Positions 47,268 through 60,244 of a stretch of 64,000 nucleotides of DNA are shown one piece after another. Both the position numbers and the translations under genes were made by a program. The notes below the pieces were generated by a model that was not told the DNA's origin, made no database searches, and worked only from the letters and a program-made list of their open reading frames with translations. Source of the stretch: Cobetia marina (GTDB taxonomy: Bacteria > Pseudomonadota > Gammaproteobacteria > Pseudomonadales > Halomonadaceae); contig NZ_CP017114.1 of assembly GCF_001720485.1 (NCBI RefSeq), forward strand, positions 3,286,001-3,350,000, given 5' to 3'. Position 1 is the stretch's first letter; every line of letters starts with the position of its first letter.

Positions 47268-48728
47268 TCATGACTGGGTGCCACCGACCGTCAGCTCATC
47301 GAGCTTCAGCGTCGGCTGGCCGACCCCGACCGGCACCGACTGACCGTCCTTGCCACAGACCCCGACCCCGGTATCCAGCTCGAGATCATTGCCGATCATC
47401 GAGACGCGACCCATGGCTTCCGGGCCGTTGCCGATCAAGGTCGCGCCCTTGACCGGTGTGGTCACCTTGCCGTCCTCGATCAGATAGGCTTCGCTTGCGG
47501 AGAACACGAAGCGCCCGGAGGTGATGTCCACCTGGCCACCGCCGAAGCTGACCGCATAGAGGCCGCGCTTGACGCTCTTGATGATCTCCTGCGGGTCACG
47601 ATCGCCACCCAGCATGTAGGTGTTGGTCATGCGGGGCATCGGCAGGTGCGCAAAGGACTCGCGACGCGCATTGCCCGTCGGCGCCATGCCCATCAGGCGG
47701 GCATTCAGCTTGTCCTGCATGTAACCGGTGAGGATGCCATCCTCGATCAGCGGCGTGTACTGACCCGGCGTGCCTTCATCGTCCACCGACAGCGAGCCAC
47801 GGCGGTCCGCCAGCGTCGCATCGTCGACCACGGTGACGCCGCGCGCCGCGACCTGTTCGCCCATGCGCCCCGCGAAGGCGGAGCTGCCCTTGCGGTTGAA
47901 ATCCCCTTCCAGACCATGACCGACCGCTTCGTGCAGCAGCACGCCCGGCCAGCCATTGCCCAGCACCACCGGCATCTGCCCGGCGGGCGCATCGACGGCC
48001 TCGAGATTGACCAGTGCCTGACGCACGGCTTCCCGCGCGTAGCGCTCGGCGACGTTGTCGTCACGCAGACGGGTCAGCGGGAAGCGTCCGCCGCCACCGG
48101 CACTGCCACGCTCACGACGGCCATTGCGCACCGCGATCACGCTGATGTTGAAGCGCACCAGCGGACGCAGGTCCGCGGCCAGGGTGCCATCACTGGCACG
48201 CACCATCACCACCTCGTAAAGCGCCGACAGCGAGGCCGAGACCTGACTGATGGACGGGTCAAGGCTGCGGGCGATGCGGTCCGCTTCCTTGAGCAACGCG
48301 ACCTTGTCCTCGGCACTCAGGCCATTGAGCGGGTCGATGCCGGAATAGAAGGACGGTGCCTCGGTGATGATCGAACGGGCGACCGTGCCATTGCTGCCAC
48401 TGCGTGAGATGCCGGCGGCAGTGCGACCGGTGTCGGCAAGCGCGGCGGCATCGATCTGATTGGAATAGGCGAAGCCTGTCTTCTCTCCCGCCAGTGAACG
48501 CACGCCGACGCCACCATCGATGTTGTAGCTGGCGTCCTTGACGACACCATCTTCCAGCACCCAGCTCTCCTGCCAGATACGCTGGAAGTAGAGGTCGGCA
48601 TAGTCGGTACCCGGACCCATGGCATGTGCCAGGCCGGCATCCAGATCATCCAGGCTGAGTCCGCCCGGGGTCAGCAACAGGGCCGCGGCATCGTCGAGCA
48701 CGCGACCGGAACTCGCATTTTGCGTCAT
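47268..48728 (-). CDS. tldD: TldD, catalytic subunit of the TldD/E protease
   Basis: Metalloprotease subunit working with PmbA. 486 residues; the zinc motif HEAVGH (an HExxxH) is near residue 263 in [14 protein letters not shown], with a downstream metal-ligand region near residue 455. N-terminal [19 protein letters not shown] is conserved. Its ATG overlaps the yhdP stop by four bases. Confidence 0.96.
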   Translation of the reverse strand: MTQNASSGRVLDDAAALLLTPGGLSLDDLDAGLAHAMGPGTDYADLYFQRIWQESWVLEDGVVKDASYNIDGGVGVRSLAGEKTGFAYSNQIDAAALADTGRTAAGISRSGSNGTVARSIITEAPSFYSGIDPLNGLSAEDKVALLKEADRIARSLDPSISQVSASLSALYEVVMVRASDGTLAADLRPLVRFNISVIAVRNGRRERGSAGGGGRFPLTRLRDDNVAERYAREAVRQALVNLEAVDAPAGQMPVVLGNGWPGVLLHEAVGHGLEGDFNRKGSSAFAGRMGEQVAARGVTVVDDATLADRRGSLSVDDEGTPGQYTPLIEDGILTGYMQDKLNARLMGMAPTGNARRESFAHLPMPRMTNTYMLGGDRDPQEIIKSVKRGLYAVSFGGGQVDITSGRFVFSASEAYLIEDGKVTTPVKGATLIGNGPEAMGRVSMIGNDLELDTGVGVCGKDGQSVPVGVGQPTLKLDELTVGGTQS

Positions 48729-51700
48729 TCGGCACTTTCCAGAGTAATGTTCGGGTCGCCCCAGGGGCCTGATACCCGATAGTGAATTTGCGTCACCTTG
48801 TCGATGAAGCGACCGAAGATCTTGTCGGCCACGAACAGCGCACCGCCCACGGCGGGGGCGCCTGCCAGCACGGCGGCCAACGGCAGGTTCTGACTGACCG
48901 GCACCGTGATGGCCATGTGTTGATCAAGGGTACCGCGAAGCAGGTCAACCTGCCCGTTGAGCGTCACGGTGGTGGACGGCGCCTCGATACGCAAGGGGCC
49001 ATCGCTTTCCAGACGCCCCGCAAAGAGAGTCGCGGCGCCCCGCACCTTGTCGAAGGCCGTGCCCTTGTCGGTCACATCCGAGAAATCCAGCGACAGACGA
49101 CGCAGCAGATTGTCGACGTTGACCAATCCCAATAGCCGCGCGGACGCCGAGCCGAGATTCAGGAAACGTCCGTCGTCCAGCTTGACCTCGAGCCGCCCGT
49201 TGGAGCGCGACAGCGCAAAGTCCTGCGGCGCCCCCGGCCAGGCCAGCTTGGCCTCGGCGCGTGCGCGCTCGGCCTCGATGCCGCGTGGCTGGGACAACCG
49301 CTCCAGCAGCCCGCCCAGATCGCTGCCATCCGCGGAAAGACGAGCGCGCGTCAGACTATTGGCACCGGCATCCTCCCAGGTGATGTTGCCCTGGGCCGTC
49401 ATGTCGCCCACGGTAATGGCGAGGGGGGACACCACCAGCCGCTGTTGATCCGACTGCCACTCTGCACTGATGGGCCCCAGCTGCTGCTCGCGCCAGATGA
49501 GACGTGCCAGGCGCAGGCTGCCTGCCGGCAGCTCGGCCAGCGCCGCTGGGTAGGGAGTCGGCTCGACCCCGGTGGCCACGGCTTCGGTGAAGTTGCTTGG
49601 CGCAGGCTCGGGGGTTTCCCGGGTCTGTGGCGGCCACAGCGCGTCGAGATCAAGATGATCGAGATCCAGAATCAACGGCCGCGCGGCTCCGGACTGCCAG
49701 ACGAGCTCCCCACTGGCGAGCCTGCCCTCCAGAGTGGCCGCCAGCCCCAGCGCTTGCTGTTGAGAGCTCTGACGAGGCGTTGCCTCAAGCGTCATCGGGC
49801 CGGTACACCGATCCTGGATCATCAGACAATCGGTGGCAACGCGCAGCCGCGGCAGCTCGCTGAGTGCATCGCCACCGCTGCCACTGGCACCATCATCGCC
49901 ACTCGCGTCGGATAGCGCCCCGCCCCATGATGACCAGAGCTCAGGTGCCAGCGTCGGCGTCCGCCAGGCGATATCCCACCCCGTACGGGACGGCCATTGC
50001 GGGTCGCTCGGCCAACGTTCCAGCCACAGCTGGCCGGTCATCGGCACCTTGCTGCCATCATCACGCGTATTGCCGCCTTGCCAGCGAGCGCGGGCACGAT
50101 TGGCGAGCACGACATCGCCACCGCCCTCGGCGAGCCCGACCTCCACCGACAACGCCGCGTCTTCATCACGCGCCTTGCCGAAGGGGGCCGGCAGATTGAT
50201 GGCCGCGCCCTTGAGATCACTCGACAGCTGCAGGCTGGCTCCCTCCTCGGGCAGCATCAGGCGCGCCTGATAATCGAACGTGCCGCCCAGCGCACGCGGG
50301 CTATCTCCCTGATTCAGTGCGGCACGGCTATCCTGCGCCGCATCACCGAGCAGCGTCTCGGGAGCCCCCAGCCAGCTCAGCACCGGTGCCAGCGGCGCCT
50401 GGCCACTGAAGGTCACCGCCCCCTTGCTGGCCGAATCCGCCTGACCGATATTGAGTGCCGCCTTGACCGCGCCACCGAACAGCTGCCCTGACAGGTCGCC
50501 GGTCAATTGCTCGCGCTGTCCTTCAGGACGCGTGGGGTCATGCACGAATGCCAGCGGGCCGCGAATGCCGGCGATCTCGATGCCCGGCCCGGGGAAGGCC
50601 AGGCTTGCCGCCTGCTTCTCACCGACCTTACCCGTCACCTCCACCCGCGCCTGCTCGGCATCTTCAAGCGGTACGCGAATCTTCATGGCCGCCGCCACGG
50701 AGCCCTTGCCCTGCCACTCGGCCAGCAGCTCCGCGGTGTCCTCGAGCGGTGCATGCGAGAGCAGATCGAACAGCGCCTCGACACTGCCCGTGACATCCCC
50801 CTGGATATCCAGGGTGTCATCGTGCATGTCGACCTTGGCCTGATCCACCGACAGACGCTGCGCGCTACCCAGCGCGACCGGCCGTGAGTACGCCGACTCG
50901 ACGCTGGCCGTGAGATCATTGTCATGCAGCTCGAGATTGCCCTTCACGCCGTCAAGCGCGGGCCAGCCCTCGACATAGCCGAGCCGCCCGTTCTCGATGG
51001 CAAGCTCGAGATCCATCGCGTCCCCGGGGCCGTAGCCATTCTCGCCATTGTCCTCATCCCAAACCTGCTCCAGATGCAGAGAACCCTCTGGCACGACACC
51101 TGCCACATCACGCGTCAGCCATTCACGCAGGGAGGGGTCCAGTACCTTGAGCGGCAACCAGTCCGCCAGCGGGATGCTGCGAGCATCCACATCCTGCATG
51201 TCCAGATCCAGCTGGAAGCGGTCCGCATCATCCGTGGGAATCTGCAACCCGAAGCGTCCCGTCACCCTGGCGCCATGACGCGAGATATCCAGATCACGCC
51301 CGCTGATCTGGCTGCCGGCATCATCCACCTGCCAGTCCACCACCCCCTGCGCGGACTCCAGTGACCAGCTGTCACCGAAGACTTCCGGGAAATGGAATCG
51401 CATGCCGGGGGCTCCCTGGAAGGTGACACTGCCCTGCATGCCCCCTTCATCACGACTCCGCGCCGTGACCCACGCCGCCAGCGGCCCGAGCCCCGGAGCG
51501 CCCTCCCAGGGTTCCACCTCGGTATCCGTCAGGCCAAGCGCCAGCGTCATGCTCAGCGGGGCTTCAAGGCCGATATTGGCCAGTGACAGGGACAGTCCGG
51601 TGGCGGTGCCACGCGGATCGAGTGACTCAAGTATCTCGCCCAGCTCGCCCAGCTCCAACACATTGCGCCAGCGCGCCACCCGCGCCAGATCGAAGCGGCC

Positions 51701-53014
51701 GGTCACAAGCGAGACACTGCCATCGGCAAGATCCCCCGACAGGGAGATACGCTCAGGGAGGCTGGCAAGCGCGGCCTGCAATCGAGCAGGCGGCTCCTGT
51801 GAAGCGGAATCTGAATCCGATGGAGAATCCGAGCGCTGGGCCACCTGTGCCTCACCGTCACTCACGACGGCGTCATCGAGCTGCGAGGCTCCCACCGAGA
51901 GCTGATTGAGCCACGCCTGCCAGCGATCCCCGCCCGACAGATCCCGCAGCCACTGCCCCCGCGCATGGATGTCCTTGAGGGCCAGCATGGCGCCATCGTG
52001 ATCCAGCGTCAGACGATTGAGATCGAGACGCAGGCGAGCGTCTTCCAGCCGTGCCTCTCGCCAGCGCGCCCACAGCGTGGCGTTGCCATCAGCGTCACGC
52101 AGCATCAGGCTGTCGCGCTCACCGATCAGGCGCCCGACACTGGCCAGTGCACCGGCATCCAGCTCCACCTGCAGCTGCGCGGAATAATCGGCGAGCCCCG
52201 CGTCGCCGGGCAGCACCTCCAGCACGGCACTCACGCCGGCCTGGGGCGACTCCCCTACGCGCAGCTGCCCCTCCAGATGAGCACGTTCACCATCACCGGC
52301 CAGCAACAACTCGGCCGCGTTCAGATTGAGCGTATCGTTGCGTCCATGCAGCACGAGACGTACATCCTCGAGCCTCACGCGCTGACGCGCCAGCAGTGCC
52401 AGGCCCTGCTCGAGCTGTTCCAGGCTCATCTGCCCCTTGGGCTCGAGGGCTTCAGGCGGGCGCGGCGGCCCCGGCCAGCCCCAGCTGCCATCGTCATGCT
52501 GATAGAGGTGAACGATGACGCCAGTGGCGGTCGCACGGTCAAACACGGGCGCCAGATGGCGCAGGGAGGACAGCACATCAAGCCGCGACTCGAGACGCTC
52601 CACGCTCAACAGCGGGGCCGCCTCCATCTCGTCGGGCCGAAAGAGGTTCAGGCCGGAGAGCTTGATGGCCGGGTCGAGATAGTCCATTCGCCCGTCAAGC
52701 GATGACATCCCGACATTGGAATGGGTCTGGGTAGCGATGAAGTCGCTGATCGCGTCACGGCGAGATTCCAGCGTCGTCAGCCACCAGCGCAGGCCACCGA
52801 TCACGATCGCCAGCACCGCCAGCAGCACCGCCAGCGCCATCAAGAGCCTTCGCCCCCAGCGCCGCCGCCGTGAAAGCGAAGGGACGGGAGACGAGGCTTG
52901 ATGAGATGACGGAGCATCACCGGCCGTGGCGGCCGACTCCGTCGGTCCATCCCCCGCTGTCAGCTTGTCTGACTCAGCGGGTGGCACTTGCGGCTCATCC
53001 GAGGAAGAGGTCAC
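48725..53014 (-). CDS. yhdP: YhdP, AsmA-like intermembrane phospholipid transporter
   Basis: Large inner-membrane-anchored protein that, with TamB and YdbH, bridges to the outer membrane for phospholipid transport. About 1429 residues: Ser/Ala/Pro-rich cytoplasmic tail, one helix near residues 55-75 ([19 protein letters not shown]), then an extended, probably beta-taco, periplasmic body with the DUF3971 region and an AsmA-like C-terminus ([20 protein letters not shown]). Start GTG 53014 is favoured by GGAG six bases upstream; GTG 53044 with GAGG is the alternative. Longer than the about 1270 residues of E. coli. Overlaps tldD. Confidence 0.92.
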   Translation of the reverse strand: MTSSSDEPQVPPAESDKLTAGDGPTESAATAGDAPSSHQASSPVPSLSRRRRWGRRLLMALAVLLAVLAIVIGGLRWWLTTLESRRDAISDFIATQTHSNVGMSSLDGRMDYLDPAIKLSGLNLFRPDEMEAAPLLSVERLESRLDVLSSLRHLAPVFDRATATGVIVHLYQHDDGSWGWPGPPRPPEALEPKGQMSLEQLEQGLALLARQRVRLEDVRLVLHGRNDTLNLNAAELLLAGDGERAHLEGQLRVGESPQAGVSAVLEVLPGDAGLADYSAQLQVELDAGALASVGRLIGERDSLMLRDADGNATLWARWREARLEDARLRLDLNRLTLDHDGAMLALKDIHARGQWLRDLSGGDRWQAWLNQLSVGASQLDDAVVSDGEAQVAQRSDSPSDSDSASQEPPARLQAALASLPERISLSGDLADGSVSLVTGRFDLARVARWRNVLELGELGEILESLDPRGTATGLSLSLANIGLEAPLSMTLALGLTDTEVEPWEGAPGLGPLAAWVTARSRDEGGMQGSVTFQGAPGMRFHFPEVFGDSWSLESAQGVVDWQVDDAGSQISGRDLDISRHGARVTGRFGLQIPTDDADRFQLDLDMQDVDARSIPLADWLPLKVLDPSLREWLTRDVAGVVPEGSLHLEQVWDEDNGENGYGPGDAMDLELAIENGRLGYVEGWPALDGVKGNLELHDNDLTASVESAYSRPVALGSAQRLSVDQAKVDMHDDTLDIQGDVTGSVEALFDLLSHAPLEDTAELLAEWQGKGSVAAAMKIRVPLEDAEQARVEVTGKVGEKQAASLAFPGPGIEIAGIRGPLAFVHDPTRPEGQREQLTGDLSGQLFGGAVKAALNIGQADSASKGAVTFSGQAPLAPVLSWLGAPETLLGDAAQDSRAALNQGDSPRALGGTFDYQARLMLPEEGASLQLSSDLKGAAINLPAPFGKARDEDAALSVEVGLAEGGGDVVLANRARARWQGGNTRDDGSKVPMTGQLWLERWPSDPQWPSRTGWDIAWRTPTLAPELWSSWGGALSDASGDDGASGSGGDALSELPRLRVATDCLMIQDRCTGPMTLEATPRQSSQQQALGLAATLEGRLASGELVWQSGAARPLILDLDHLDLDALWPPQTRETPEPAPSNFTEAVATGVEPTPYPAALAELPAGSLRLARLIWREQQLGPISAEWQSDQQRLVVSPLAITVGDMTAQGNITWEDAGANSLTRARLSADGSDLGGLLERLSQPRGIEAERARAEAKLAWPGAPQDFALSRSNGRLEVKLDDGRFLNLGSASARLLGLVNVDNLLRRLSLDFSDVTDKGTAFDKVRGAATLFAGRLESDGPLRIEAPSTTVTLNGQVDLLRGTLDQHMAITVPVSQNLPLAAVLAGAPAVGGALFVADKIFGRFIDKVTQIHYRVSGPWGDPNITLESAE

Positions 53015-53181
53015 ACGCGGATCTCCGAGCAAACATGATGACACGCTACCTCACGCCTACGCAGGAGGGAGGCACCCGACCTCGAGGGCCATGCATCGCC
53101 CTGCTGTGCCAGCAGGGGGAACGAGTGTATCAATGCACCGATGGCGAGACTCCACCGGCGGGAACACAGATGGCGGGCACC

Positions 53182-54645
53182 TTACATGAGAACGATGTCA
53201 TATTGCTCCTGAGTATAATGCGCCTCGACCTGGAAACGGATGGTCTTGCCGATGAAACTCTCGAGGTCCGCCACCGAGGCCGACTCTTCATCCAGCAGAC
53301 GGTCCACCACGTTCTGGGAGGCCAGCACCATGTAGGTATCCGGACTGTAGGCACGCTCTTCGCGCATGATCTCACGGAAGATCTCGTAGCAGACCGTCTC
53401 CGGCGTCTTGAGGGTGCCGCGCCCCTGGCAGGTCGGACAGGCTTCGCACAGCACCTGCTCCAGACTCTCGCGGGTACGCTTGCGGGTCAGCTGCACCAGC
53501 CCCAGTTCGGTCACGCCGGTCATCTTGTTCTTGGCGTGGTCCCGCTCCAGCGACTTCTCGAGCACTCTGAGCACCTGACGCTGATGCTCGGCCTCTTCCA
53601 TGTCGATGAAGTCGATGATGATGATGCCACCCAGGTTGCGCAGACGCAGCTGGCGGGCTATCGCCGTGGCCGCCTCGAGATTGGTCTTGAAGATGGTCTC
53701 TTCAAGATTGCGATGCCCGACGAAGCCACCGGTATTAACGTCGATGGTGGTCATCGCCTCGGTCTGGTCGATCACCAGATAGCCGCCGCTCTTGAGCTGG
53801 ACCTTGCGCCCCATCGCCTTGTGAAGCTCATCCTCGACGCTGAACAGATCGAAGATCGGCCGCTCGCCGGGGTAATATTCGATGCGCCCTTCCATGTCCG
53901 GCATGAATTCGCTGGAGAACTCCTTCAAGCGCAGATAGTTCTCGCGGGAATCGATGCGCACACGCTCGATCTCGTCTCGCATCACGTCACGCAGGGTACG
54001 CATGAACAGTGGCAGATCGTCATAGATCACGCTGGGCACGGCGGCAGTCAGACGCCGCTCGCTGACCTTGCGCCACAGCCGCAGCAGGAAATGCATGTCC
54101 TGCTTGAGCTCCGCCTCGCTGATGCCCTCGGCGGCCGTGCGCAGGATGAAGCCCCCCGGAGCGTCCGGGTCAAGCTCGGTCAGGCAGCGCTCGGTCATCT
54201 CCTTGAGCCGCTCACGCTCGACATCGCTCTCGATACGCTGCGACACCCCGGTGTGGGGAGAGTCGGGCATGTAGACCAGATAGCGGGATGGTACCGACAG
54301 ATGCGTGGTCAGACGCGCGCCCTTGGTGCCGATGGGGTCCTTGGTGACCTGCACCACCAGCGGCTGACCTTCGCTGAGCAGCTCGCGGATCGACAGCTGC
54401 TCATCATGCGGGGTATGCGCGGGCATCACCTCCTGCGCATGGATGAAAGCGGCACGTTCGAGACCGATGTCCACGAATGCCGCCTGCATGCCGGGCAACA
54501 CGCGCACCACCTTGCCGCGATAGATATTGCCGACGATACCGCGCCGACCGCTGCGTTCGATGAACGCTTCCTGCAGAACACCGTTCTCGACGACCGCAAC
54601 GCGGGTCTCCATCGGTGTCAGGTTGATCAATACCTCGCCACTCAT
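53182..54645 (-). CDS. rng: RNase G
   Basis: Endonuclease that matures the 16S rRNA 5' end and degrades some mRNAs. 487 residues (E. coli 489): S1 domain about residues 38-125 (GNIYRGKVVRVLPGMQAAFVDIG), RNase H-like and DNase I-like parts with the metal-binding aspartates in TIDVNTGGFVG (about 305) and IIIIDFIDME (about 345), and the zinc link CEACPTCQGRG near 405 used for dimer formation. It lacks the long C-terminal scaffold of RNase E. Upstream of yhdP, as in E. coli. Confidence 0.97.
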   Translation of the reverse strand: MSGEVLINLTPMETRVAVVENGVLQEAFIERSGRRGIVGNIYRGKVVRVLPGMQAAFVDIGLERAAFIHAQEVMPAHTPHDEQLSIRELLSEGQPLVVQVTKDPIGTKGARLTTHLSVPSRYLVYMPDSPHTGVSQRIESDVERERLKEMTERCLTELDPDAPGGFILRTAAEGISEAELKQDMHFLLRLWRKVSERRLTAAVPSVIYDDLPLFMRTLRDVMRDEIERVRIDSRENYLRLKEFSSEFMPDMEGRIEYYPGERPIFDLFSVEDELHKAMGRKVQLKSGGYLVIDQTEAMTTIDVNTGGFVGHRNLEETIFKTNLEAATAIARQLRLRNLGGIIIIDFIDMEEAEHQRQVLRVLEKSLERDHAKNKMTGVTELGLVQLTRKRTRESLEQVLCEACPTCQGRGTLKTPETVCYEIFREIMREERAYSPDTYMVLASQNVVDRLLDEESASVADLESFIGKTIRFQVEAHYTQEQYDIVLM

Positions 54646-54784
54646 AGCGCAAGTCCTTGTAAAGTCGTTGCTTGCGATTATGACATAGCAAGGCAGCCCC
54701 CGGCTGTGGTCTATCGACTAACGATGTCACCGGCGGCTGATTTTCCACAATCCCCTCGGCGGCCCCCTGCCCGCCCGCCCACCG

Positions 54785-55465
54785 TCACGACTGCCAGCAG
54801 GCAATGCCCCTGGCCATGAGCAAGCGGGACGTCTCGTGCAATGGCAGCCCGACCACCGCGCTGTAACTGCCTTCAAGATGGCTGACGAAGATGGCGCCCA
54901 GCCCTTGGATCGCGTAGCCGCCGGCCTTGTCCGCGGGTTCTCCCGTGGCCCAGTACCGCGCGGCCTCCTCACGATGGATGGCGCGAAATGTCACGCGGCT
55001 CTCGACCAGCTCGCTCTCGCAGCACAGGGATGGTGACGGCTCGTTCGAGGCGGACGCCTGCTGACGATGGCAGAGCGTCACCGCGCTCAGGACCTGATGA
55101 CGACGACCGGAAAGCGCCATCAGCATCTCGCGGGCATCCGCTTCATCGCGAGGCTTGCCCAGAATCCGGCCATCCAGCGCCAGGGCGGTATCGGCTCCGA
55201 GCACCACCGCCTCAGCCTCCCCCTTGTCCAATCGCCTGAATCCGGCCTGTGCCTTCTCACGCGCCATGCGCATGACGTAGTGCTCCGGCGACTCATCGGG
55301 ACGAGGTGTTTCATCGATGTCGACCGGGGCCACCTCACACTTGACACCGATACTGGCCAGCAGCTCACGCCGACGCGGCGAGCCGGACGCCAGGACGAGA
55401 CGTGGCGAACGTCCGGAAATCTCGGGCGCTGCGGGGGTTGCGACAATGGACGACGACGCTGACAT
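54785..55465 (-). CDS. yhdE: Maf-family nucleotide pyrophosphatase, YhdE type
   Basis: House-cleaning enzyme hydrolysing dTTP/UTP and modified nucleotides. The Maf signature [17 protein letters not shown] is near residue 24; [17 protein letters not shown] near 88 and the C-terminal [30 protein letters not shown] identify the YhdE subgroup. From ATG 55465, with AGGAGG just before it, 226 residues; about 30 longer than E. coli because of an insert around residues 135-150 and an N-terminal extension. Lies between mreD and rng, as in E. coli. Confidence 0.93.
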   Translation of the reverse strand: MSASSSIVATPAAPEISGRSPRLVLASGSPRRRELLASIGVKCEVAPVDIDETPRPDESPEHYVMRMAREKAQAGFRRLDKGEAEAVVLGADTALALDGRILGKPRDEADAREMLMALSGRRHQVLSAVTLCHRQQASASNEPSPSLCCESELVESRVTFRAIHREEAARYWATGEPADKAGGYAIQGLGAIFVSHLEGSYSAVVGLPLHETSRLLMARGIACWQS

Positions 55466-55507
55466 GTCTCCCTCCTGGGCGGGTTTCTTGATCATGAGAC
55501 AGCAGAA

Positions 55508-55527
55508 AGCCGCCCGAAGGGGCGGCT
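55508..55527 (-). terminator. Small terminator-like hairpin between mreD and maf
   Basis: AGCCGCCC, GAAG-type loop, GGGCGGCT, with a short U3 tail on the minus strand. About 25 bases after the mreD stop; probably a partial terminator. Confidence 0.5.
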
Positions 55528-55552
55528 CTCAAGCATACGATATGCCACAGGC

Positions 55553-56035
55553 TCACGCCGTCAGTCGACGACGCAGCATCTGCAGCAGGGTGTAGAGCCA
55601 GGGCCACAGCGCACCCCCAATCACCGCCGACAGCAGGAAGGACAGACTCACTGGCCCGGCACCGAAGATGCTGCGCAACCACTGGTCCACCAGCTGCGCG
55701 ATGCCCAGCACCACGATCACCAGCAAGGCCTGCTGCAGCAGTGAGTAGGCGCGGATGCGCTGGTAGAGCAACACGCCCATGAAGGCGGTCAGCGAGAGCA
55801 CCAGCGCATTGTGCCCCAGCGGTGCCCCCTGCAGGACATCCAGCGCCAGGCCGAACAGGAAGCCATGGAAGACACCGACACTCTGCGGCGAGACGATGCA
55901 CCAGTAGACCAGCATCAGACCGAGCCACTGTGGACGCCATATCAACCACACATCCGGCAAGGGCATGACCTGAAGACACAGGGCCAGCAGCAACGAGAAC
56001 CAGCACAGCAAGGTGGTCTGGGGACGAAAGGCCAT
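55553..56035 (-). CDS. mreD: MreD, rod-shape membrane protein
   Basis: Membrane partner of MreC in the elongasome. 160 residues, mostly hydrophobic with about five helices; the family stretch GFLFGLALDVLQGAPLGHNAL lies near residue 60. It follows mreC with no gap, the mreC stop touching the mreD ATG, and shares its operon. Confidence 0.92.
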   Translation of the reverse strand: MAFRPQTTLLCWFSLLLALCLQVMPLPDVWLIWRPQWLGLMLVYWCIVSPQSVGVFHGFLFGLALDVLQGAPLGHNALVLSLTAFMGVLLYQRIRAYSLLQQALLVIVVLGIAQLVDQWLRSIFGAGPVSLSFLLSAVIGGALWPWLYTLLQMLRRRLTA

Positions 56036-57039
56036 CAGTTGTTCTCCCCTGGCGCATTGGCGCTCTGCTGCGCCTCGGCATCCGCCGCGTCCTCGTCACC
56101 CGCGTCCGAAGCGGGCGCGGCGAGGTTGTCCTTGGGCAGCTCGTCAAGACTGTCATCCACGTAGAGGCTCTCCACGTCGACGGCGGGTGGCATCTGGATC
56201 AGGAAGTTGCGCGAACGCTCAAGCTGGGCAATGGGTTCGGCACTGACGCGAGCGAAGGGCTTGCCGGGGTCATGATAGACCTCGGTGACACGTGCCACCG
56301 GCAGGCCACGCGGAAAACGCAGCGCGAGCCCTGAGGTCACCAGCAGGTCCCCGACACGGATATCCGCGGTGTCCGGCACGTGCAGCACATCCACCTGATC
56401 GATCTTGCCGCTGCCCTGGGCAATGAAGCGCAGGCCATTGCGATTGACCTCCACCGGCACGGCATGACTGGCATCACTGATCATCAGCACACGACTGTTG
56501 TAGGCCGACGTGGAGATGACCTGACCGACCAGCCCGTAGGCATCCAGTACCGGCAGGCCGATGCGCACGCCGTCCTGCTCACCGCGATCCACCACCATGC
56601 GATGGGAGAACGGATCAGCATCAAGCGTCAGCAACTGGGACGTGATGTAGGGGATATCGCTGCGCTGACCGGCATTGAGCAATTCGCGCAGACGGGAATT
56701 CTCGGCAGACAGGCTCGCCATGCGTTGCACACGGCTGGACAGATTGAGCAGCTGCTCACGCAGTGCCCGGTTTTCATCGGCGAGCTTCTGCTGGTCGGCA
56801 AACACCAGTGCGCCCCAGCTGAGGCCCTCTGTAGGCAGACTGACCACCCATTGCACAGGGGAAACCAGTGTCGCCATGCTGGCACGCACGTCGACCATCC
56901 AGCTGAAGCGATCTTCGGCAAACATCAGCGCGAAGGACAGCACCGCACACAACAGCATGCGATAGCCGGGCACGGGGCCACGCGTGAACAGGGGTTTGAT
57001 AGCACTTCCTCCGACAGGCCGGGACCAGCCGTACAGCAC
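56035..57039 (-). CDS. mreC: MreC, rod-shape periplasmic scaffold
   Basis: Bitopic elongasome scaffold that activates PBP2-RodA. One helix (MLLCAVLSFALMFAED), a coiled coil (FADQQKLADENRALREQLLNLSS, about 80-115) and a beta-rich C-terminal domain. Start choice is unusual. The coordinates run to the first standard start in frame, GTG 57039, which has no Shine-Dalgarno. Yet the family N-terminus (E. coli MKPIFSRGP) aligns with an ATC codon at 56998-57000 giving (I)KPLFTRGP, and GGAGG lies seven bases before that ATC. Initiation at ATC would give 321 residues. The acidic C-terminal tail is lineage-specific. Confidence 0.92.
   Translation of the reverse strand: MLYGWSRPVGGSAIKPLFTRGPVPGYRMLLCAVLSFALMFAEDRFSWMVDVRASMATLVSPVQWVVSLPTEGLSWGALVFADQQKLADENRALREQLLNLSSRVQRMASLSAENSRLRELLNAGQRSDIPYITSQLLTLDADPFSHRMVVDRGEQDGVRIGLPVLDAYGLVGQVISTSAYNSRVLMISDASHAVPVEVNRNGLRFIAQGSGKIDQVDVLHVPDTADIRVGDLLVTSGLALRFPRGLPVARVTEVYHDPGKPFARVSAEPIAQLERSRNFLIQMPPAVDVESLYVDDSLDELPKDNLAAPASDAGDEDAADAEAQQSANAPGENN
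56998..57012 (-). promoter_or_regulatory. Ribosome-binding site followed by ATC at the mreC start
   Basis: GGAGG (57008-57012) is separated by seven bases from ATC (56998-57000) and then AAACCC. The geometry is ideal for initiation, but the codon is not ATG, GTG or TTG. It decides between two possible mreC starts. Confidence 0.55.
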
Positions 57040-57064
57040 ACAGCATGCCCGGCCCCGGACGAGG

Positions 57065-58111
<1,047 letters not shown>

Positions 58112-58344
58112 TCACCTAGTCCAGACCGGAACCCTGTGCAGACGCGAACGGTACCATTGCCACCCCATGGCGGCAAGCTGACACGCCTGCCAGCGCGCCG
58201 CAGATGTGGTACATTTCACGCCGAATCACACTGTGACAGCGCAACGGGCGAGCAGTTGCCTCACCGCTGGCCAACGCCAGGTCACCGAGCAGACTGCACT
58301 CGCCGTTACCTCAAGCCTCACGAAGCCAAGACAGGGAAACTTCC

Positions 58345-58632
58345 ATGGCCCTTGAACATTCAGATGTGCTGCGTGCCGCTCACCTCGCACGCCTGGGTCT
58401 TGCCTCGCAGGATGCCGAAGCCTATGTCGCGGATCTTGATCGGATTCTCGCCATGGTCGACCAGCTGCAACAGGTCGACACCGACGGCGTCGCTCCCCTG
58501 GCGCACCCGCTGGAAGCCACGCAACGCCTGCGTGCCGACGAAGTCACCGAGTCAAATCAGCGCGAGCGTTTTCAGCAGGTGGCTCCGGCCACAGAACAGG
58601 GGCTGTATCTGGTACCGCGCGTCGTCGAGTGA
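58345..58632 (+). CDS. gatC: GatC, Asp/Glu-tRNA amidotransferase subunit C
   Basis: Small linker subunit of GatCAB, which turns Glu-tRNA(Gln) and/or Asp-tRNA(Asn) into the correct amide forms. 95 residues: [21 protein letters not shown] near residue 7 and [17 protein letters not shown] near residue 49. AGGGAA precedes the ATG. gatA follows after 133 bases. Confidence 0.95.
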   Translation: MALEHSDVLRAAHLARLGLASQDAEAYVADLDRILAMVDQLQQVDTDGVAPLAHPLEATQRLRADEVTESNQRERFQQVAPATEQGLYLVPRVVE

Positions 58633-58765
58633 TCACGCCTGGCCGATCCCTCACGTGAGGTGAGAGACCGCCAGACCTGATACCACGCCACGCGGCACGC
58701 CCCGTCCGCCCCCGGAATTTCCGCGTGCGATGCCCTTTGCATCGTGTGCACAGATGGAATCGAAC

Positions 58766-60244
58766 ATGTCATCGTCCATTGCACTACATGACAAGACGCT
58801 CAGTGAGCTGGCGCAAGGCCTCGAGGCCGGCGAGTACACCAGTCGCGAGCTGACGGAAGCCTTCCTGGCCCGTATCGAACGCCTCGACGGCGAGCTCAAC
58901 AGCTACATCACCCTGTGCCGTGAAGAGGCGCTGCGCGAGGCCGATGCCGCGGACGCCAGGCGTGCCGCCGGCAATGCCGCGCCGCTGACCGGCGTGCCGA
59001 TGGCCATCAAGGACATCTTCTGCACCGAGGGTGTGCGCACCAGCTGCGGCTCGAAGATGCTCGACAACTTCATCTCCCCCTACGACGCCACCGTGATCGA
59101 GAAGCTCAAGGCCGAAGGCGTGGTGATGCTGGGCAAGACCAACCTCGATGAGTTCGCGATGGGCTCCTCGAACGAGAACAGTTACTACGGTCCGGTCAAG
59201 AACCCGTGGGACCTGTCCGCCGTCCCGGGTGGCAGCTCCGGCGGCAGCGCCGCTGCCGTCGCCGCAGGCCTCGCCCCGGCGGCACTGGGCACCGATACCG
59301 GTGGCTCCATCCGCCAGCCGGCTGCCTTCTGTGGCATCACCGGCCTCAAGCCGACCTACGGCCGCGTCTCCCGCTACGGCATGATCGCCTACGCCTCCAG
59401 TCTCGATCAGGGTGGCCCGATGGCACGCTCCGCCGAGGACTGCGCGCGCCTGATGAACGTGATCGCCGGCGCCGACCCGCGTGACTCCACCAGCGTGGTA
59501 CGTGGTGTGCCGGACTACGTCGAAGGCCTGGACTATGACCTCAAGGGCCTGAAGATCGGCCTGCCGAAGGAATACTTCGGCGACGGCCTGTCAGCGGAGG
59601 TCGAAGCCTCCGTGCGTGCCGCGATCAAGGTCTTCGAGGATGCCGGTGCCAGCGTGCAGGAAATCTCCCTGCCGCATACCCACCTGGCCATCCCGACCTA
59701 CTACGTGATCGCACCGGCCGAGGCCTCCTCCAACCTGTCGCGTTACGACGGCGTGCGTTTCGGCCACCGCTGCGCGGACCCGCAGGACCTGGAAGACCTC
59801 TACAAGCGCACCCGCGAGGAAGGCTTCGGCGACGAGGTGAAGCGCCGCATCCTGATCGGCACGCACACCCTGTCCGAAGGCTTCTTCGATGCCTACTACA
59901 TCAAGGCCCAGAAGGTGCGTCGCCTGATCCGTCAGGACTTCCTCGATGCCTTCGACCAGGTCGATGTGCTGATGGGGCCGGCGGCACCGACCCCGGCGTT
60001 CGATCTCGGCGCGCACAAGGACCCGCTGTCCATGTACCTGCAGGATCTCTACACCATCGCCATCAACCTGGCGGGCATTCCGGGCATCAGCGTGCCGGCC
60101 GGCCTGGCTGGCAAGCGCCCGGTGGGTCTGCAGATTCTCGGCCCGCACTTCGGTGAGCAGACCCTGCTGGGCGTCGCGCACCAGTTCCAGCAAATCACCG
60201 ACTGGCACCGCCAGCGCCCGGAATTCGGACAGGAGCAAGCCTGA
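58766..60244 (+). CDS. gatA: GatA, glutaminase subunit of Glu/Asp-tRNA amidotransferase
   Basis: Amidase-signature enzyme releasing ammonia from glutamine for GatB. The Lys-Ser-Ser triad is visible: Lys in MAIKDIF (about residue 78), and the two serines in [18 protein letters not shown] and [16 protein letters not shown] (about 155 and 180). 492 residues from ATG 58766; an ATG four codons earlier (58754) is also possible. Its stop overlaps the gatB start by one base (TGATG). Confidence 0.97.
   Translation: MSSSIALHDKTLSELAQGLEAGEYTSRELTEAFLARIERLDGELNSYITLCREEALREADAADARRAAGNAAPLTGVPMAIKDIFCTEGVRTSCGSKMLDNFISPYDATVIEKLKAEGVVMLGKTNLDEFAMGSSNENSYYGPVKNPWDLSAVPGGSSGGSAAAVAAGLAPAALGTDTGGSIRQPAAFCGITGLKPTYGRVSRYGMIAYASSLDQGGPMARSAEDCARLMNVIAGADPRDSTSVVRGVPDYVEGLDYDLKGLKIGLPKEYFGDGLSAEVEASVRAAIKVFEDAGASVQEISLPHTHLAIPTYYVIAPAEASSNLSRYDGVRFGHRCADPQDLEDLYKRTREEGFGDEVKRRILIGTHTLSEGFFDAYYIKAQKVRRLIRQDFLDAFDQVDVLMGPAAPTPAFDLGAHKDPLSMYLQDLYTIAINLAGIPGISVPAGLAGKRPVGLQILGPHFGEQTLLGVAHQFQQITDWHRQRPEFGQEQA

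Noticed and set aside
52870..54819. 649-codon plus-strand open frame opposite rng and the yhdP start
   Set aside because: The minus strand carries unmistakable RNase G; long antisense frames are expected opposite GC-rich genes, and the translation shows no family motif.
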